NCBI GenBank assembly: GCA_019661745.1
Contig: JAIFTM010000020.1
Coordinates: 1-7,347 of the forward strand
Reading direction: 5' to 3'
DNA from: Mollicutes bacterium PWAP
GTDB lineage: Bacteria > Bacillota_I > Bacilli_A > Mycoplasmatales > Metamycoplasmataceae
DNA length: 7,347 bases
The position numbers and the translations under genes were made by a program. Within the stretch, counting starts at the first letter, position 1; each line of letters opens with the position of its first letter. Of this stretch, positions 1 through 7,347 are shown one piece after another. The notes under the pieces are model-generated. The model saw only the letters and a list, made by a program, of their open reading frames with translations, was not told where the DNA came from and searched no databases.

Positions 1-37
1 ATGTCGTTAAAATATTTCTAATTTTATTTCGCTATTC

Positions 38-87
38 AGTTTTCAAATATCTAACACTTCCTTTAATTGGAGTGCTTATTTATTATA
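38..87 (-). repeat. Leader-type direct repeat, spacer copy (hairpin + boxA-like)
   Basis: This is the second copy of the block found upstream of 16S at 1859-1907. The two differ by one inserted base and one substitution over about 50 bases. Read on the minus strand it carries TATAAT, then AGCACTCC...AGTGTT, which can fold into a 6-bp hairpin (one G-U pair), then a boxA-like stretch ending TTTGAAAACT. In Firmicutes, sequences of the TTTGAAAACT type sit in rRNA leaders and spacers and act in antitermination and precursor processing. Its position ahead of a presumed 23S gene fits that role. The homology between the copies is seen directly; the function is inferred. Confidence 0.8.
82..87 (-). 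promoter_or_regulatory. -10-like TATAAT inside the 16S-23S spacer
   Basis: A perfect TATAAT lies on the minus strand at 87 to 82, six bases before the AAGCACTCC of the leader-type block, nearly the same arrangement as ahead of 16S at 1907-1902. No good TTGACA-like -35 box lies at 16-19 bases. It may be a second promoter for 23S, or simply carried along in the duplicated block; in DNA this A+T-rich a TATAAT can also arise by chance. Confidence 0.35.
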
Positions 88-141
88 TATAAAGAAAGTA
101 AAAAATAAAAATTATTTAAAGAATATGAAAATTGTTTTAAA

Positions 142-169
142 ATTACTTTATTCCATGGAATAAAGTAAT
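142..169. repeat. Perfect 28-bp palindrome in the rRNA spacer
   Basis: The 14-base half ATTACTTTATTCCA is followed directly by its exact reverse complement, centred on CCATGG at 153-158. As RNA it would form a long A+U-rich stem with little or no loop. It sits immediately downstream (minus strand) of the U-run after the 176-190 hairpin. It may be an RNase III target in the pre-rRNA, part of a composite terminator, or a protein-binding site; the sequence does not decide between these. Confidence 0.85.
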
Positions 170-190
170 AAAAAAAGAGCTAAAAGCTCT
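170..190 (-). terminator. Terminator-like hairpin with U-run after 16S
   Basis: On the minus strand AGAGCT, a 3-base loop TTT, and AGCTCT are followed directly by a run of T. That is the layout of an intrinsic terminator, although the stem is only 6 bp with three G-C pairs at most per arm. It lies about 118 bases after the 16S 3' end and before the second leader-type block. If active it would attenuate transcription into 23S; rRNA antitermination could override it. Confidence 0.5.
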
Positions 191-203
191 AAATATTTAA
201 ATA

Positions 204-242
204 CTAAATATATGATAATTGCCTCTGCTAGAGCAACCATGA
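204..242 (-). other. 3' arm of the 16S precursor processing stalk
   Basis: On the minus strand this holds TCATGGTT (242 to 235), an internal insert that can itself fold as CTCT-AGC-AGAG, and TCATATATTTAG (215 to 204). The first part is complementary to AACCATGA upstream of 16S (1849 to 1842). The last part pairs with CTAGATATATGA (1860 to 1849) over 12 bp with one G-U. The two arms bracket 16S exactly as expected for the RNase III stalk that releases pre-16S. The complementarity is seen; cleavage by RNase III is inferred from the family rule. Confidence 0.72.
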
Positions 243-307
243 AGACCTTATATTTGCGATTGCTCGCTTTATTTATAAGGATTTGCAGATTAAAGTATGT
301 ACTCCGT

Positions 308-1829
<1,522 letters not shown>

Positions 1830-1841
1830 AAGAATTAACTA

Positions 1842-1860
1842 TCATGGTTCATATATCTAG
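1842..1860 (-). other. 5' arm of the 16S precursor processing stalk
   Basis: On the minus strand this leader segment contains CTAGATATATGA followed by ACCATGA. These pair with the two blocks downstream of 16S at 204-215 and 235-242, the downstream arm carrying an extra small hairpin as a bulge. It lies 12 bases before the predicted mature 5' end. Such flanking complementarity is the standard RNase III processing structure of bacterial pre-16S. Confidence 0.72.
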
Positions 1861-1907
1861 TTTTCAAATATCTAACACTTCTTTAATTGGAGTGCTTTTT
1901 TATTATA
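1859..1907 (-). repeat. rRNA leader block upstream of 16S (hairpin + boxA-like)
   Basis: This is the first copy of the repeated leader block (second copy at 38-87). On the minus strand it runs TATAAT, AAAAAA, AGCACTCC...AGTGTT (small hairpin), then a TTTGAAAACT element resembling the boxA region of Firmicute rRNA leaders, then the processing-stalk arm. Near-identity with the spacer copy, in DNA that otherwise drifts, argues for a shared function such as loading antitermination factors (Nus proteins) or precursor folding. Confidence 0.8.
1902..1907 (-). promoter_or_regulatory. -10 box of the probable rRNA promoter
   Basis: A perfect TATAAT (1907 to 1902) lies so that a start about 6-7 bases on would fall at the A/G of AGCACTCC, putting the boxB-like hairpin at the very 5' end of the transcript. 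The region upstream is a T-rich tract with no clear -35, as is often seen in mycoplasma promoters. A second TATAAT at 1941 to 1936 is an alternative. No terminator is visible between thioredoxin and this site, so some read-through is possible. Confidence 0.55.
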
Positions 1908-1954
1908 AACACAAAATCAAAATAAAAAAAATAAAATTATAAAAAATAAGAAAT

Positions 1955-2269
1955 TTAATCCCTTACTTTTTTTATTAAGTGCTCCATTGGCAAATATTCA
2001 TAGCCAATATGAGTTGCTTTATTATTAATTACCTTAAAGAAAGAAGGAACTTTAAGAACTTCAAATTCAGGATTTTCTTTTTTATATAGATTGGCTTCTT
2101 CTGCATTTACCTTAACTAAAGTAAAACCATCTTTTTTTAATTCATTCATTGCATTGTCAACAACTGGTTCCATCATTCTACAATCTGCACATCAATCTGT
2201 ATAAAATTCTAATAAAACTTTTTCATTATTTTTTATATATTTTAAAGCATCTTTATAAATCATTTTCAT
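1955..2269 (-). CDS. Thioredoxin-family protein with WCADC active site
   Basis: The 104-residue product has the size of a single thioredoxin domain. It would act in the cytosol as a dithiol-disulfide reductant, normally recharged by thioredoxin reductase. Visible features: the beta strand VLLEFYTDW, active site W26-C27-A28-D29-C30 followed by RMMEP, the KVNAEE strand, and the cis-proline motif V-P75-S facing the active site. Trp26 is encoded by TGA, so a code-11 reading would lose the N-terminal third including both cysteines. Start at 2269 is chosen because AGGAG at 2280-2276 lies 6 bases ahead; an in-frame ATG at 2263 is less well spaced. The CxxC is CADC rather than the usual CGPC, so this may be a thioredoxin-like reductase with altered redox potential or partner range. 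It lies 54 bases downstream of the YmdB homologue on the same strand; a TATAAT at 2303-2298 could give it its own promoter. Confidence 0.92.
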
Positions 2270-2323
2270 TTTTTTCTCCTTTATTAATATCTTAATAATT
2301 ATAATATATTAAAAAGAATGGTA

Positions 2324-3109
2324 TTAAACCATTTCATTTATTAATTCAAATTCTTTTTTATCTAAATCAATAATAAGTGCATTAAATTGAATATTATTTT
2401 TTGAAACTTTAAAACGAATCATTTCATCAAAACGCATTTTTTTATAAACAGTTTCATAACTAGCCCCAATAGCTGAGTTAATAGGCCCAACCATTCCTAA
2501 GTCAGTAATAGCAATTGTTCCTTTTGGCAAAATTCTTGCATCATTAGTTTGCACATGAGTATGTGTCCCAACAACAACATCAGCTTTGCCATCGGCATAT
2601 AAAGAAAAAACATTTTTTTCACTTGTGGTTTCTGCATGAAAATCAATCAAATGATAATCAAAGTCTTTTTGATTATTTATAATATCAAATGCATCAAAAA
2701 AATTATTAGCTTTTTCTTGTTCTCATCCACTATTTTTATTTAAAGGATTAAAAGTTTGGCCCAACAAAGAAGTTACGCGTATTTTTTTTCCTTTAACTAA
2801 AAAAACATGTGACCCAACACCTGGATAAGAATTATCAATATTTAAAGGTCTAACTATTCCTTCTACTTGATCTATTCAAAACTGAATATCTTTTTTTGCT
2901 CAAATATGATTTCCCATTGTTATTGCATCGATTCCAATTTTCTTCATAAAATTAAAGTCTTTAATAGTTAAACCTTTTCTTCCAGAAACATTTTCTCCTT
3001 GGGCAACAACAAAGTTTATATTTTTATTTTTTATTAATTTAGGTAAATATTTTTCTAACGATTCTAAAGATCTATTTCCAAAAATATCGCCAATCATAAT
3101 TACTTTCAT
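2324..3109 (-). CDS. ymdB: YmdB-type metallophosphoesterase (TIGR00282 family)
   Basis: The 261-residue protein matches the usual length of the YmdB family (about 264 residues), calcineurin-like two-metal phosphoesterases. Bacillus YmdB hydrolyses 2',3'-cyclic nucleotides and affects RNA turnover and development; the mycoplasma role is inferred. Metal-site motifs are in order: GD8-I-F-G, GE39-N40, GN67-H68-I-W, D-F-H158-A-E near 156-160, and GTH183-T-H185. Three tryptophans (about 70, 78 and 129) are TGA codons, so a standard-code reading breaks it into pieces. No frameshift is seen. The start at 3109 begins the typical MKVIMIGDIFG; the ribosome site is weak (AGG five bases upstream). It begins 49 bases after the recA remnant. 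In Bacillus subtilis, recA, rny and ymdB lie in one neighbourhood, so this pairing looks ancestral, with rny absent between them. Confidence 0.95.
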
Positions 3110-3158
3110 AGTAACCTAATTTCTACAGACTTTTTAAAATGTCTATTTTAATTATAAA

Positions 3159-4063
3159 TTAAAGTTTTTTATATTTATTTAAAAGTTCTTTATAAAAAAT
3201 ATTATCATTTATTAATTTATCAACAAGATTGTTTTCTCCTTGGACAATAGATTCTCCATTATATTTAATTCATGCGCCTTTTTTTCTAAAATTACTTTAT
3301 TTATACATAACCTAATAAGTTCTAACTCTTGAGAAAAACCTTTACCAAAAGTTATTTCAGTTTCCATAACTTTAAAAGGAGGAGATAATTTATTTTTTGT
3401 TATTCTAATTCTAACTTTTGTTTCTGTAGGTTTGCCATCACTACTTTTTACAATAGAATATTTCTTTACATCTAATCGCATTGAAGAATAAAATTTTAAA
3501 GCTCTACCACTTGGTGTTGTTTCGGTATTTCCAAAAATTACTCCTATTTTTTCTCTAATTTGATTAATAAAAATTACAGAGCCCTTTCTTTTTGCTAAAG
3601 CTCCTGTAATTTTTCTCAATCCTTTTGACATTAATCTAGCTAATAAACCAATACTTTGATCTTTCATTTCTCCATCTAGTTCTGCTTTAGGAACCAAAGC
3701 TGCTACTGAATCTAAAACTACCAAATCAATAGAGTTAGTTTTTATTAAAGTATCAATAATTTCTAAAGCTTGCTCGCCAGTTGAAGGTTGTGAAATTATT
3801 AATTCATCAATGTTAATTCCTAATTTTTTTGCATATATTGGATCAATAGAATTTTTCCGCATCAACAAAAGCAACAATTCCTCCATTTTTTTGAACCTGA
3901 GCTATAGCATGTAGTGCTAAAATTGTTTTGCCAATACTTTCAGATCCATAAATTTTAATAATTCTTCCTTTTGGAAAGTCACCAATACCTGTTGCTCATC
4001 AACCAATAAAGAACAAGTACTAAAAGAATCTATTTCAAAACTATTTTCTTTACCTAAAAGCAT
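3159..4063 (-). pseudogene. recA: recA pseudogene (three frameshifts, N-terminus lost)
   Basis: RecA is the recombinase that coats single-stranded DNA and drives strand exchange. Homology is clear over almost the whole protein but in alternating frames. From ATG 4063: MLLGKENSFEIDSFST..LLVDE; then, after one base is missing between 3996 and 3995, [17 protein letters not shown] with Walker A GSESIGKT (3947-3924) up to FVDAE; then an extra base near 3851 and DPIYAKKLGINIDELIISQP, Walker B-type LVVLDSVAAL, FINQIREKIGV, ETTPSGRALKFYSS; then one A missing in the poly-A run at 3285-3279, GAW (TGA) IKYNGESIVQG and a proper end YKKL at 3159. The usual 20-25 N-terminal residues before the SIM/QIM motif are absent, with stops upstream. 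Conserved positions are also changed (TCSL for [13 protein letters not shown] for GPESSGKTT, EK for EH). No continuous product is possible. One long open frame (3886-3212) would lack Walker A. Confidence 0.93.
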
Positions 4064-4220
4064 GATTTGTTCTTTTACATATATACATTACAAATTTTTA
4101 TTAAAGTGATTAAAAAAATTACTAAATTATATTTAGAGAATTTACATTTAGTTAAAAAAATAAATTATTCATTTTAAAAATAATAAAATTTTATTTATTA
4201 AAAAAATATTAAAAATAATA
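4064..4220. other. A+T-rich gap between nfo and the recA remnant
   Basis: This 157-base stretch is where the RecA N-terminus should be. In the recA frame I read YVKEQI just before the first Met (resembling the family's K-x-x-I-M) and then a TAA; further upstream nothing aligns with RecA. It also contains A/T-only inverted repeats with no G-C pairs, so I do not call a terminator for nfo. It appears to be decayed recA 5' sequence plus spacer. Confidence 0.5.
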
Positions 4221-4231
4221 TTAAAAATAAT
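4208..4231. repeat. Two tandem copies of a 12-bp unit at the nfo 3' end
   Basis: The unit ATTAAAAATAAT occurs twice head-to-tail, with a third degenerate copy just before it (about 4197-4207). The nfo stop codon (4223-4221) and last residues lie inside the second copy. Slippage during replication is a simple explanation; no function is suggested. Confidence 0.7.
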
Positions 4232-5054
4232 TTTTAATTAAAGCAATTTCTTCTTTATGAGAATTAGGATTATCCTTAATGGGAGTTTCTAAAATCATTG
4301 GAATATTAGAAAATTTCTCATAACTTAAAAATGTCATTAAATTATCAAAATCAATATGTCCTTTTTTTAAATTGGCATGTCTATCTTTTTTAGAATTTAA
4401 TCCAAATTTAGAATCATTAACATGAATAACGCTTACATAAGGAATAATATTTTTTTCTTCTAAAATTTTAATTACTTCATTAGGTTTATTCATATCAATT
4501 CCACTATCATGCATATGACAAGTATCTAAACAAATTTTCATTCTTGAATTATTAACTTCTTTTACAACTCTAATAACTTCATCTAAATTTGTAAGAATTT
4601 CAGTTCCTTTACCGCTCATTGTTTCGATAGAAATTTCTACATTTTCAGTTCTTTTAAAAAATTCTTTCAAAGAATTAATTAAAGTTTTTATAGAATCTTC
4701 TCTTTTAAAATTGGTATGAGATCCAGGATGCAAAACTAAATGTTTTGCATCGAACATATTCATTCTTTTTGATAATTCTATTAAGTGATTGATAGCAAAA
4801 TTAAATTTTTCAGGATTTGCTGGATTAATAATATAAGGAGCATGAACAATAATATTATCTTTATTTATAAGTGTTGTGTTTTTTAATATATCAATTTTAT
4901 AAAGTTCATGATCTATTAGTTTAGAGTTTTGGGGAGAACCTAGGAAAAACATCATTGAAGAAGCATCATTATTTAATGTTTCATTTAAAACTCCTTCAAA
5001 ATATTTATTTTTAGAATTATTAGAAACATGGGAACCAATTAGCAATTTATTCAT
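4221..5054 (-). CDS. nfo: Endonuclease IV (AP endonuclease)
   Basis: This 277-residue enzyme cuts the backbone 5' to abasic sites in base-excision repair and uses three zinc ions on a TIM-barrel. All nine expected metal ligands can be placed: H71 (HAPY), H109 (LHPGSH), E144 (ETMSGKG), D177 and H180 (CLDTCHMHDSG), H211 (HVNDSK), D224 and H226 (DRHANLKKGHI) and E256 (ILETP), in the order and spacing of E. coli Nfo. The N-terminus GSHVS is also standard, and length is normal for the family. The gene is intact and has no TGA codons. Start at 5054 is supported by AAGAGG at 5066-5061, six bases ahead. It sits between the terminator of the lactate dehydrogenase gene and the recA remnant, probably from its own promoter. 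Mollicutes have few repair genes, and Nfo is usually their only AP endonuclease. Confidence 0.97.
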   Translation of the reverse strand: MNKLLIGSHVSNNSKNKYFEGVLNETLNNDASSMMFFLGSPQNSKLIDHELYKIDILKNTTLINKDNIIVHAPYIINPANPEKFNFAINHLIELSKRMNMFDAKHLVLHPGSHTNFKREDSIKTLINSLKEFFKRTENVEISIETMSGKGTEILTNLDEVIRVVKEVNNSRMKICLDTCHMHDSGIDMNKPNEVIKILEEKNIIPYVSVIHVNDSKFGLNSKKDRHANLKKGHIDFDNLMTFLSYEKFSNIPMILETPIKDNPNSHKEEIALIKNYF

Positions 5055-5074
5055 TTTTGACCTCTTATAAATTA

Positions 5075-5080
5075 ATTATA
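5075..5080 (-). promoter_or_regulatory. Possible -10 box for nfo
   Basis: TATAAT (5080 to 5075) lies between the upstream terminator and the nfo ribosome-binding site (5066-5061), giving a leader of only about 14 bases. The -35 region overlaps the terminator stem (TTGGAT, about 18 bases away) and is a poor match. Position rather than sequence strength supports it. Confidence 0.4.
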
Positions 5081-5091
5081 TAAAAAATAAA

Positions 5092-5118
5092 TAAAAAAAT
5101 CCAAAAAAGGATATTTTA
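5092..5118 (-). terminator. Intrinsic terminator after the lactate dehydrogenase gene
   Basis: On the minus strand ATCC, a six-T loop, and GGAT (5112-5099) are followed by a seven-T run; the stem can extend through flanking A-T pairs after one mismatch. It begins 5 bases after the dehydrogenase stop codon and ends ahead of nfo, so it separates the two units. Confidence 0.8.
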
Positions 5119-5122
5119 TTAA

Positions 5123-6163
5123 TTAACCGTTTATAACTTTTCCATTTTTTTGTAATTTAAGTGAAGTAGAGAAATCTCCCTTTTGATGAAAATCTGCAGC
5201 AGATAATGTCTTTTGTGCAATTTGATTTAAAGCAATCGTTGTAAAAAATGCTTGATGAGCAGTAACAAGAACTCTATCATCTTCCATTAAAAATTTTCAT
5301 TCAGGATCTTCTGATTTAATAATTTCAATTTCTTTATTTTTGTTAAAGAAAAATCTTCCTTCTTCCCTTTCGACAACATCAAGGCCAGCAGCAGCAACTT
5401 TTCCACTTTTAATTGCTTTAACAAGCGATTTAGTATCAATAAGTGGTCCTCTAGCAGCATTAATAATAATAACTCCGTCTTTCATTATTGATAATGCTTC
5501 AGCATCAATAATGTGTTTTGTTGAAGGAAGTAAAGGAGCATGCAATGAAATAAAATCAGAAACTTTAAGCATATCTTCTTTTTTAGATGCCCATTCAAAT
5601 CCTAATTTTGTAGCAGTATCAGGAAAGTTTTCTTTACAATATTCATCAAATACAATAACATTGGCACCCATACCTTTAATTGCTTTAATGAACATTTGAC
5701 CAATTTTACCAGAACCAATAACACCAACAGTAGATCCCGAAATAGCTTTTCCTTGTAATCCATTTAAAGAAAAATCAGCACATGTAGTTCTGTTATTTGC
5801 TTGTATAAGTCTTCTGTTTGTTGCCATAAGAAGTGATAAAGCATGTTCAGCAACTGATTCTGCTGAGTAGTTATCAACTCTATAAACTTTTATACCACAT
5901 TTATTTGCAGCAGCAAGATCAACTCTATTGTAACCCATTGATCTTTGTAATCAAGCATTTACTCCTAATTTAGAAAGTTCTTCAAGAATAGAAGCGGAAG
6001 CGGGAGTGTTAACAAATCCGGAAACTGCTTCAAATCCTTTCGCCATTGAAACTGTTTCCATGCTTAAATTTTCTTCAAAATATTTAATTTCATGTCCTGT
6101 CTTGTTGTTGGCATCAAAGAATTCTTTGTCATATCCTTTTGCATCAAAAATTGCAATTTTCAT
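5123..6163 (-). CDS. ldhA: D-lactate dehydrogenase (D-2-hydroxyacid dehydrogenase)
   Basis: The 346-residue protein is an NAD-dependent D-isomer 2-hydroxyacid dehydrogenase, most like D-lactate dehydrogenases that reduce pyruvate and regenerate NAD+ in fermentation. Features in order: catalytic-domain N-terminus MKIAIFDAKGYDKEFF; QRSMGYNRVD (about 73-82); Rossmann motif G150-S-G-K-I-G155 with an acidic residue at VFD; NAARG (Arg238) and I-D about 5 residues on; GLDVVE265-R-E-E-G; and catalytic His303 in TAHQAFFT. Arg, Glu and His form the expected triad. The GRFFF segment after the Glu is typical of D-LDH rather than phosphoglycerate or formate dehydrogenases. Trp71 and Trp289 are TGA, so a standard-code reading splits it in three. 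Start at 6163 has AGGAG at 6173-6169. Mycoplasmas more often carry L-LDH, so substrate stereochemistry is a family inference. Confidence 0.94.
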
Positions 6164-6217
6164 ATTTTCTCCTTTTTTAATATTTATAAAAATTATTTTA
6201 TAGTTTTAATTGTATTT

Positions 6218-6223
6218 ATTATA
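6218..6223 (-). promoter_or_regulatory. Possible -10 box for the lactate dehydrogenase gene
   Basis: TATAAT (6223 to 6218) lies about 50 bases before the start codon in the 112-base gap after the aldo/keto reductase. A TTTACT at 6248-6243 matches four of six -35 bases but with a long 19-base spacer. A separate promoter is plausible because no good terminator closes the upstream gene. Confidence 0.45.
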
Positions 6224-6275
6224 TGTTATCTTTATCTAAATAAGTAAACAAAATAAAAAAAATAATTAAAAAAAA

Positions 6276-7079
6276 TTATCAAGGAAAAGTTTCTTCATAT
6301 TTATTCATAAATTTATTTTCCTTTTTTAAATTTTCTAAATCTTTTTTTTCTAACTGTATAACAAATCTATTCATTTCATTTCTTTCTTTTTTAATAGATG
6401 TAACAATAGGAGTCACGCCTAAAGAGTAAGGATAAGAAATAATTATTGTAGAAGGAGAAACATCATATTTTTTAGCAATTTTTTTTACTGTTTCATTTTT
6501 TAAAAGTTCTGAAGTTTCAGAACCCATAATGCTTCATGCTTGAATTTTGATTTTTTCTTTTTTATTGAAAAATAATCTATCTTCTCTAAAGTTTGTTATT
6601 GATAATTCAATTTGATTAAATTCGGGTTTAATACCAGTGTATTCTACAAAATATTGAATCATATCTTTATCAAAATTACTTACTCCAATGTGTTTTATGA
6701 GTCCTTCATTTTTTAATTCAATAAGCACCTTCCAAGCTTCAACATCTTTCAAAAAATTCATACTGGGCCTATGCAACATATAATAATCCATTTTTTTTCT
6801 GCCAGTTAAATTTAATTGTTTTAAAAAACTCTTTCTAGGATTATCAAAATCAGTTGTTCAAAGTTTATTTTGCAGTTTAAAAATTTTATTTTTGCTATCT
6901 AAATATATTAACGATTGACCAATTAATTTTTCATTGATTCCATTATTATAAATATGGGCAGTATCAATTTTTCTATAACCCATATCGTATAATTCTTCTA
7001 ATCATTTTATAACTTCTTCTTTATTTTTGGGAATATTTACGGTCCCAATAAATAATTCTTTTACAATATTTTTTTTCAT
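6276..7079 (-). CDS. Aldo/keto reductase
   Basis: The 267-residue protein belongs to the NAD(P)H-dependent aldo/keto reductase family, which reduces aldehydes and ketones to alcohols on a TIM-barrel. The catalytic tetrad is visible: D39 and Y44 in IDTAHIY, K72 in NKLWTTD, H103 in DYYMLHRP. Also present are the barrel motif IKHIGVSNF (about 128-136), the N-Q-I-E segment (155-158) and the cofactor-site stretch VTPIVTSIKKER. Length is normal for small prokaryotic members. Trp26, Trp74, Trp182 and the last residue Trp267 are TGA codons; the reading frame is continuous only with code 4. Start at 7079 is supported by AGGAG at 7088-7084. Substrate cannot be read from sequence: members include 2,5-diketogluconate reductase-like and methylglyoxal reductase-like enzymes. 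It is transcribed toward the lactate dehydrogenase gene 112 bases away. Confidence 0.95.
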
Positions 7080-7101
7080 TTTTCTCCTTTTTAATAAATA
7101 T

Positions 7102-7347
7102 TTAAATTATTTTTTCAATAATTACTCTGATTTTTTTAAAACTTTGTTCAAGTTTTTCTTTATAGTGAAATGAAGTAGAAACTTTAGCAATATTAATTTA
7201 ACAATTAATTACTTCTTTTTCTTTAGAAAAAAATCTATTTTTTTATTTAAAAAAGAATTATCAATGAAAAATTCTCTATCTCCATAAAAATTTCCAAATT
7301 TCATCATAAAATATTTAATATTTTTATTATTCTTAAAGTTTTTATTG
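7102..7347 (-). pseudogene. Unidentified, probably decayed gene end at right edge
   Basis: A minus-strand frame is open from the window edge and reads ...KYFMMKFGNFYGDREFF..DNSFLNKK and then, in the first frame, ends at TAA 7211-7209. In another frame a T-run near 7228-7234 joins to SKEKEVINC, a TAA (7200-7198), and then INIAKVSTSFHYKEKLEQSF..KKI ending at TAA 7104-7102. The continued coding-like composition past a frameshift and a stop suggests a broken gene, but a gene that simply ends at 7209 followed by spacer is also possible. I do not recognise the family. Its last stop lies 14 bases before the aldo/keto reductase ribosome-binding site. Confidence 0.35.

Larger units (their letters stand above)
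1..307 (-). other. 16S-23S rRNA internal transcribed spacer (partial)
   Basis: This stretch follows the 3' end of 16S on the minus strand and holds no protein gene I can support. It contains, in transcription order: a small GNRA-type hairpin (GCGA-GCAA-TCGC, 267 to 256); the 3' arm of the 16S processing stalk (242 to 204); a hairpin followed by a U-run (190 to 170); a perfect palindrome (169 to 142); and a second copy of the rRNA leader block (87 to 38). I see no cloverleaf or CCA-ended tRNA, and spacers without tRNA are common in mollicutes. No 23S 5' sequence is visible by position 1, so a 23S gene beyond the left edge is inferred from the leader-like block, not seen. Confidence 0.75.

Noticed and set aside
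1..307. tRNA gene in the 16S-23S spacer
   Set aside because: I found no T-loop GTTCGAATC-type motif or cloverleaf arms; the hairpins present are explained by processing and leader structures.
3127..3144. AGAC...GTCT inverted repeat between recA remnant and ymdB as a terminator
   Set aside because: Only four solid base pairs, an A-A mismatch, no real loop and no U-run follow on either strand.
3851..3996. Programmed frameshifting to make full-length RecA
   Set aside because: Three shifts of differing sign would be needed, there is no slippery heptamer plus structure, and the N-terminus is missing as well; decay is simpler.
4140..4220. Terminator downstream of nfo
   Set aside because: The inverted repeats there consist only of A and T, so no stable stem can be supported.
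5340..5699. Plus-strand open frame of 119 codons
   Set aside because: It is antisense to the well-supported D-lactate dehydrogenase gene and has no ribosome-binding site or family features.
6006..6203. Plus-strand open frame of 65 codons with a hydrophobic tail
   Set aside because: It is antisense to the start of the lactate dehydrogenase gene; the hydrophobic tail comes from A+T-rich promoter DNA.

Overview
The window looks like chromosomal DNA from a mollicute (Mycoplasma-type bacterium). The protein genes are very A+T-rich. In-frame TGA falls where conserved tryptophans belong, for example in the thioredoxin WCxxC site and the GNHIW motif of the YmdB homologue, so UGA is read as Trp (genetic code 4). 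The 16S rRNA also looks like a mycoplasma of the broad hominis/pneumoniae-type radiation, but I cannot name the species without a database search. Every feature I can support lies on the minus strand, so the window is transcribed from right to left.

From right to left (transcription order): (a) 7102-7347, an open but apparently decayed frame that runs off the right edge and is not identified. (b) 6276-7079, an aldo/keto reductase. (c) 5123-6163, a D-lactate dehydrogenase-type 2-hydroxyacid dehydrogenase with a good intrinsic terminator behind it. (d) 4221-5054, an intact endonuclease IV (nfo). (e) 3159-4063, a clear recA pseudogene with three separate single-base frameshifts and no recognisable N-terminus. 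(f) 2324-3109, an intact YmdB-type metallophosphoesterase. (g) 1955-2269, a small thioredoxin with a WCADC active site. (h) 308-1829, a complete 16S rRNA gene, followed at 1-307 by a spacer that most probably leads to a 23S gene outside the window.

The ribosomal part has visible regulatory structure. A roughly 50-bp block (a -10-like box, a small hairpin and a boxA-like antiterminator sequence) occurs both before 16S and again in the spacer downstream of it. The 16S ends are flanked by complementary segments that would form the long RNase III-type processing stalk. The spacer also holds a terminator-like hairpin with a U-run and a perfect 28-bp palindrome. No tRNA gene is visible in the spacer.

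The protein genes form a loose set of redox enzymes (aldo/keto reductase, lactate dehydrogenase, thioredoxin) and repair or RNA-signalling enzymes (endonuclease IV, recA remnant, YmdB). The main biological point is that homologous recombination through RecA appears lost here while base-excision repair through Nfo is kept. I see no mobile element, CRISPR array or obviously new multi-gene system.
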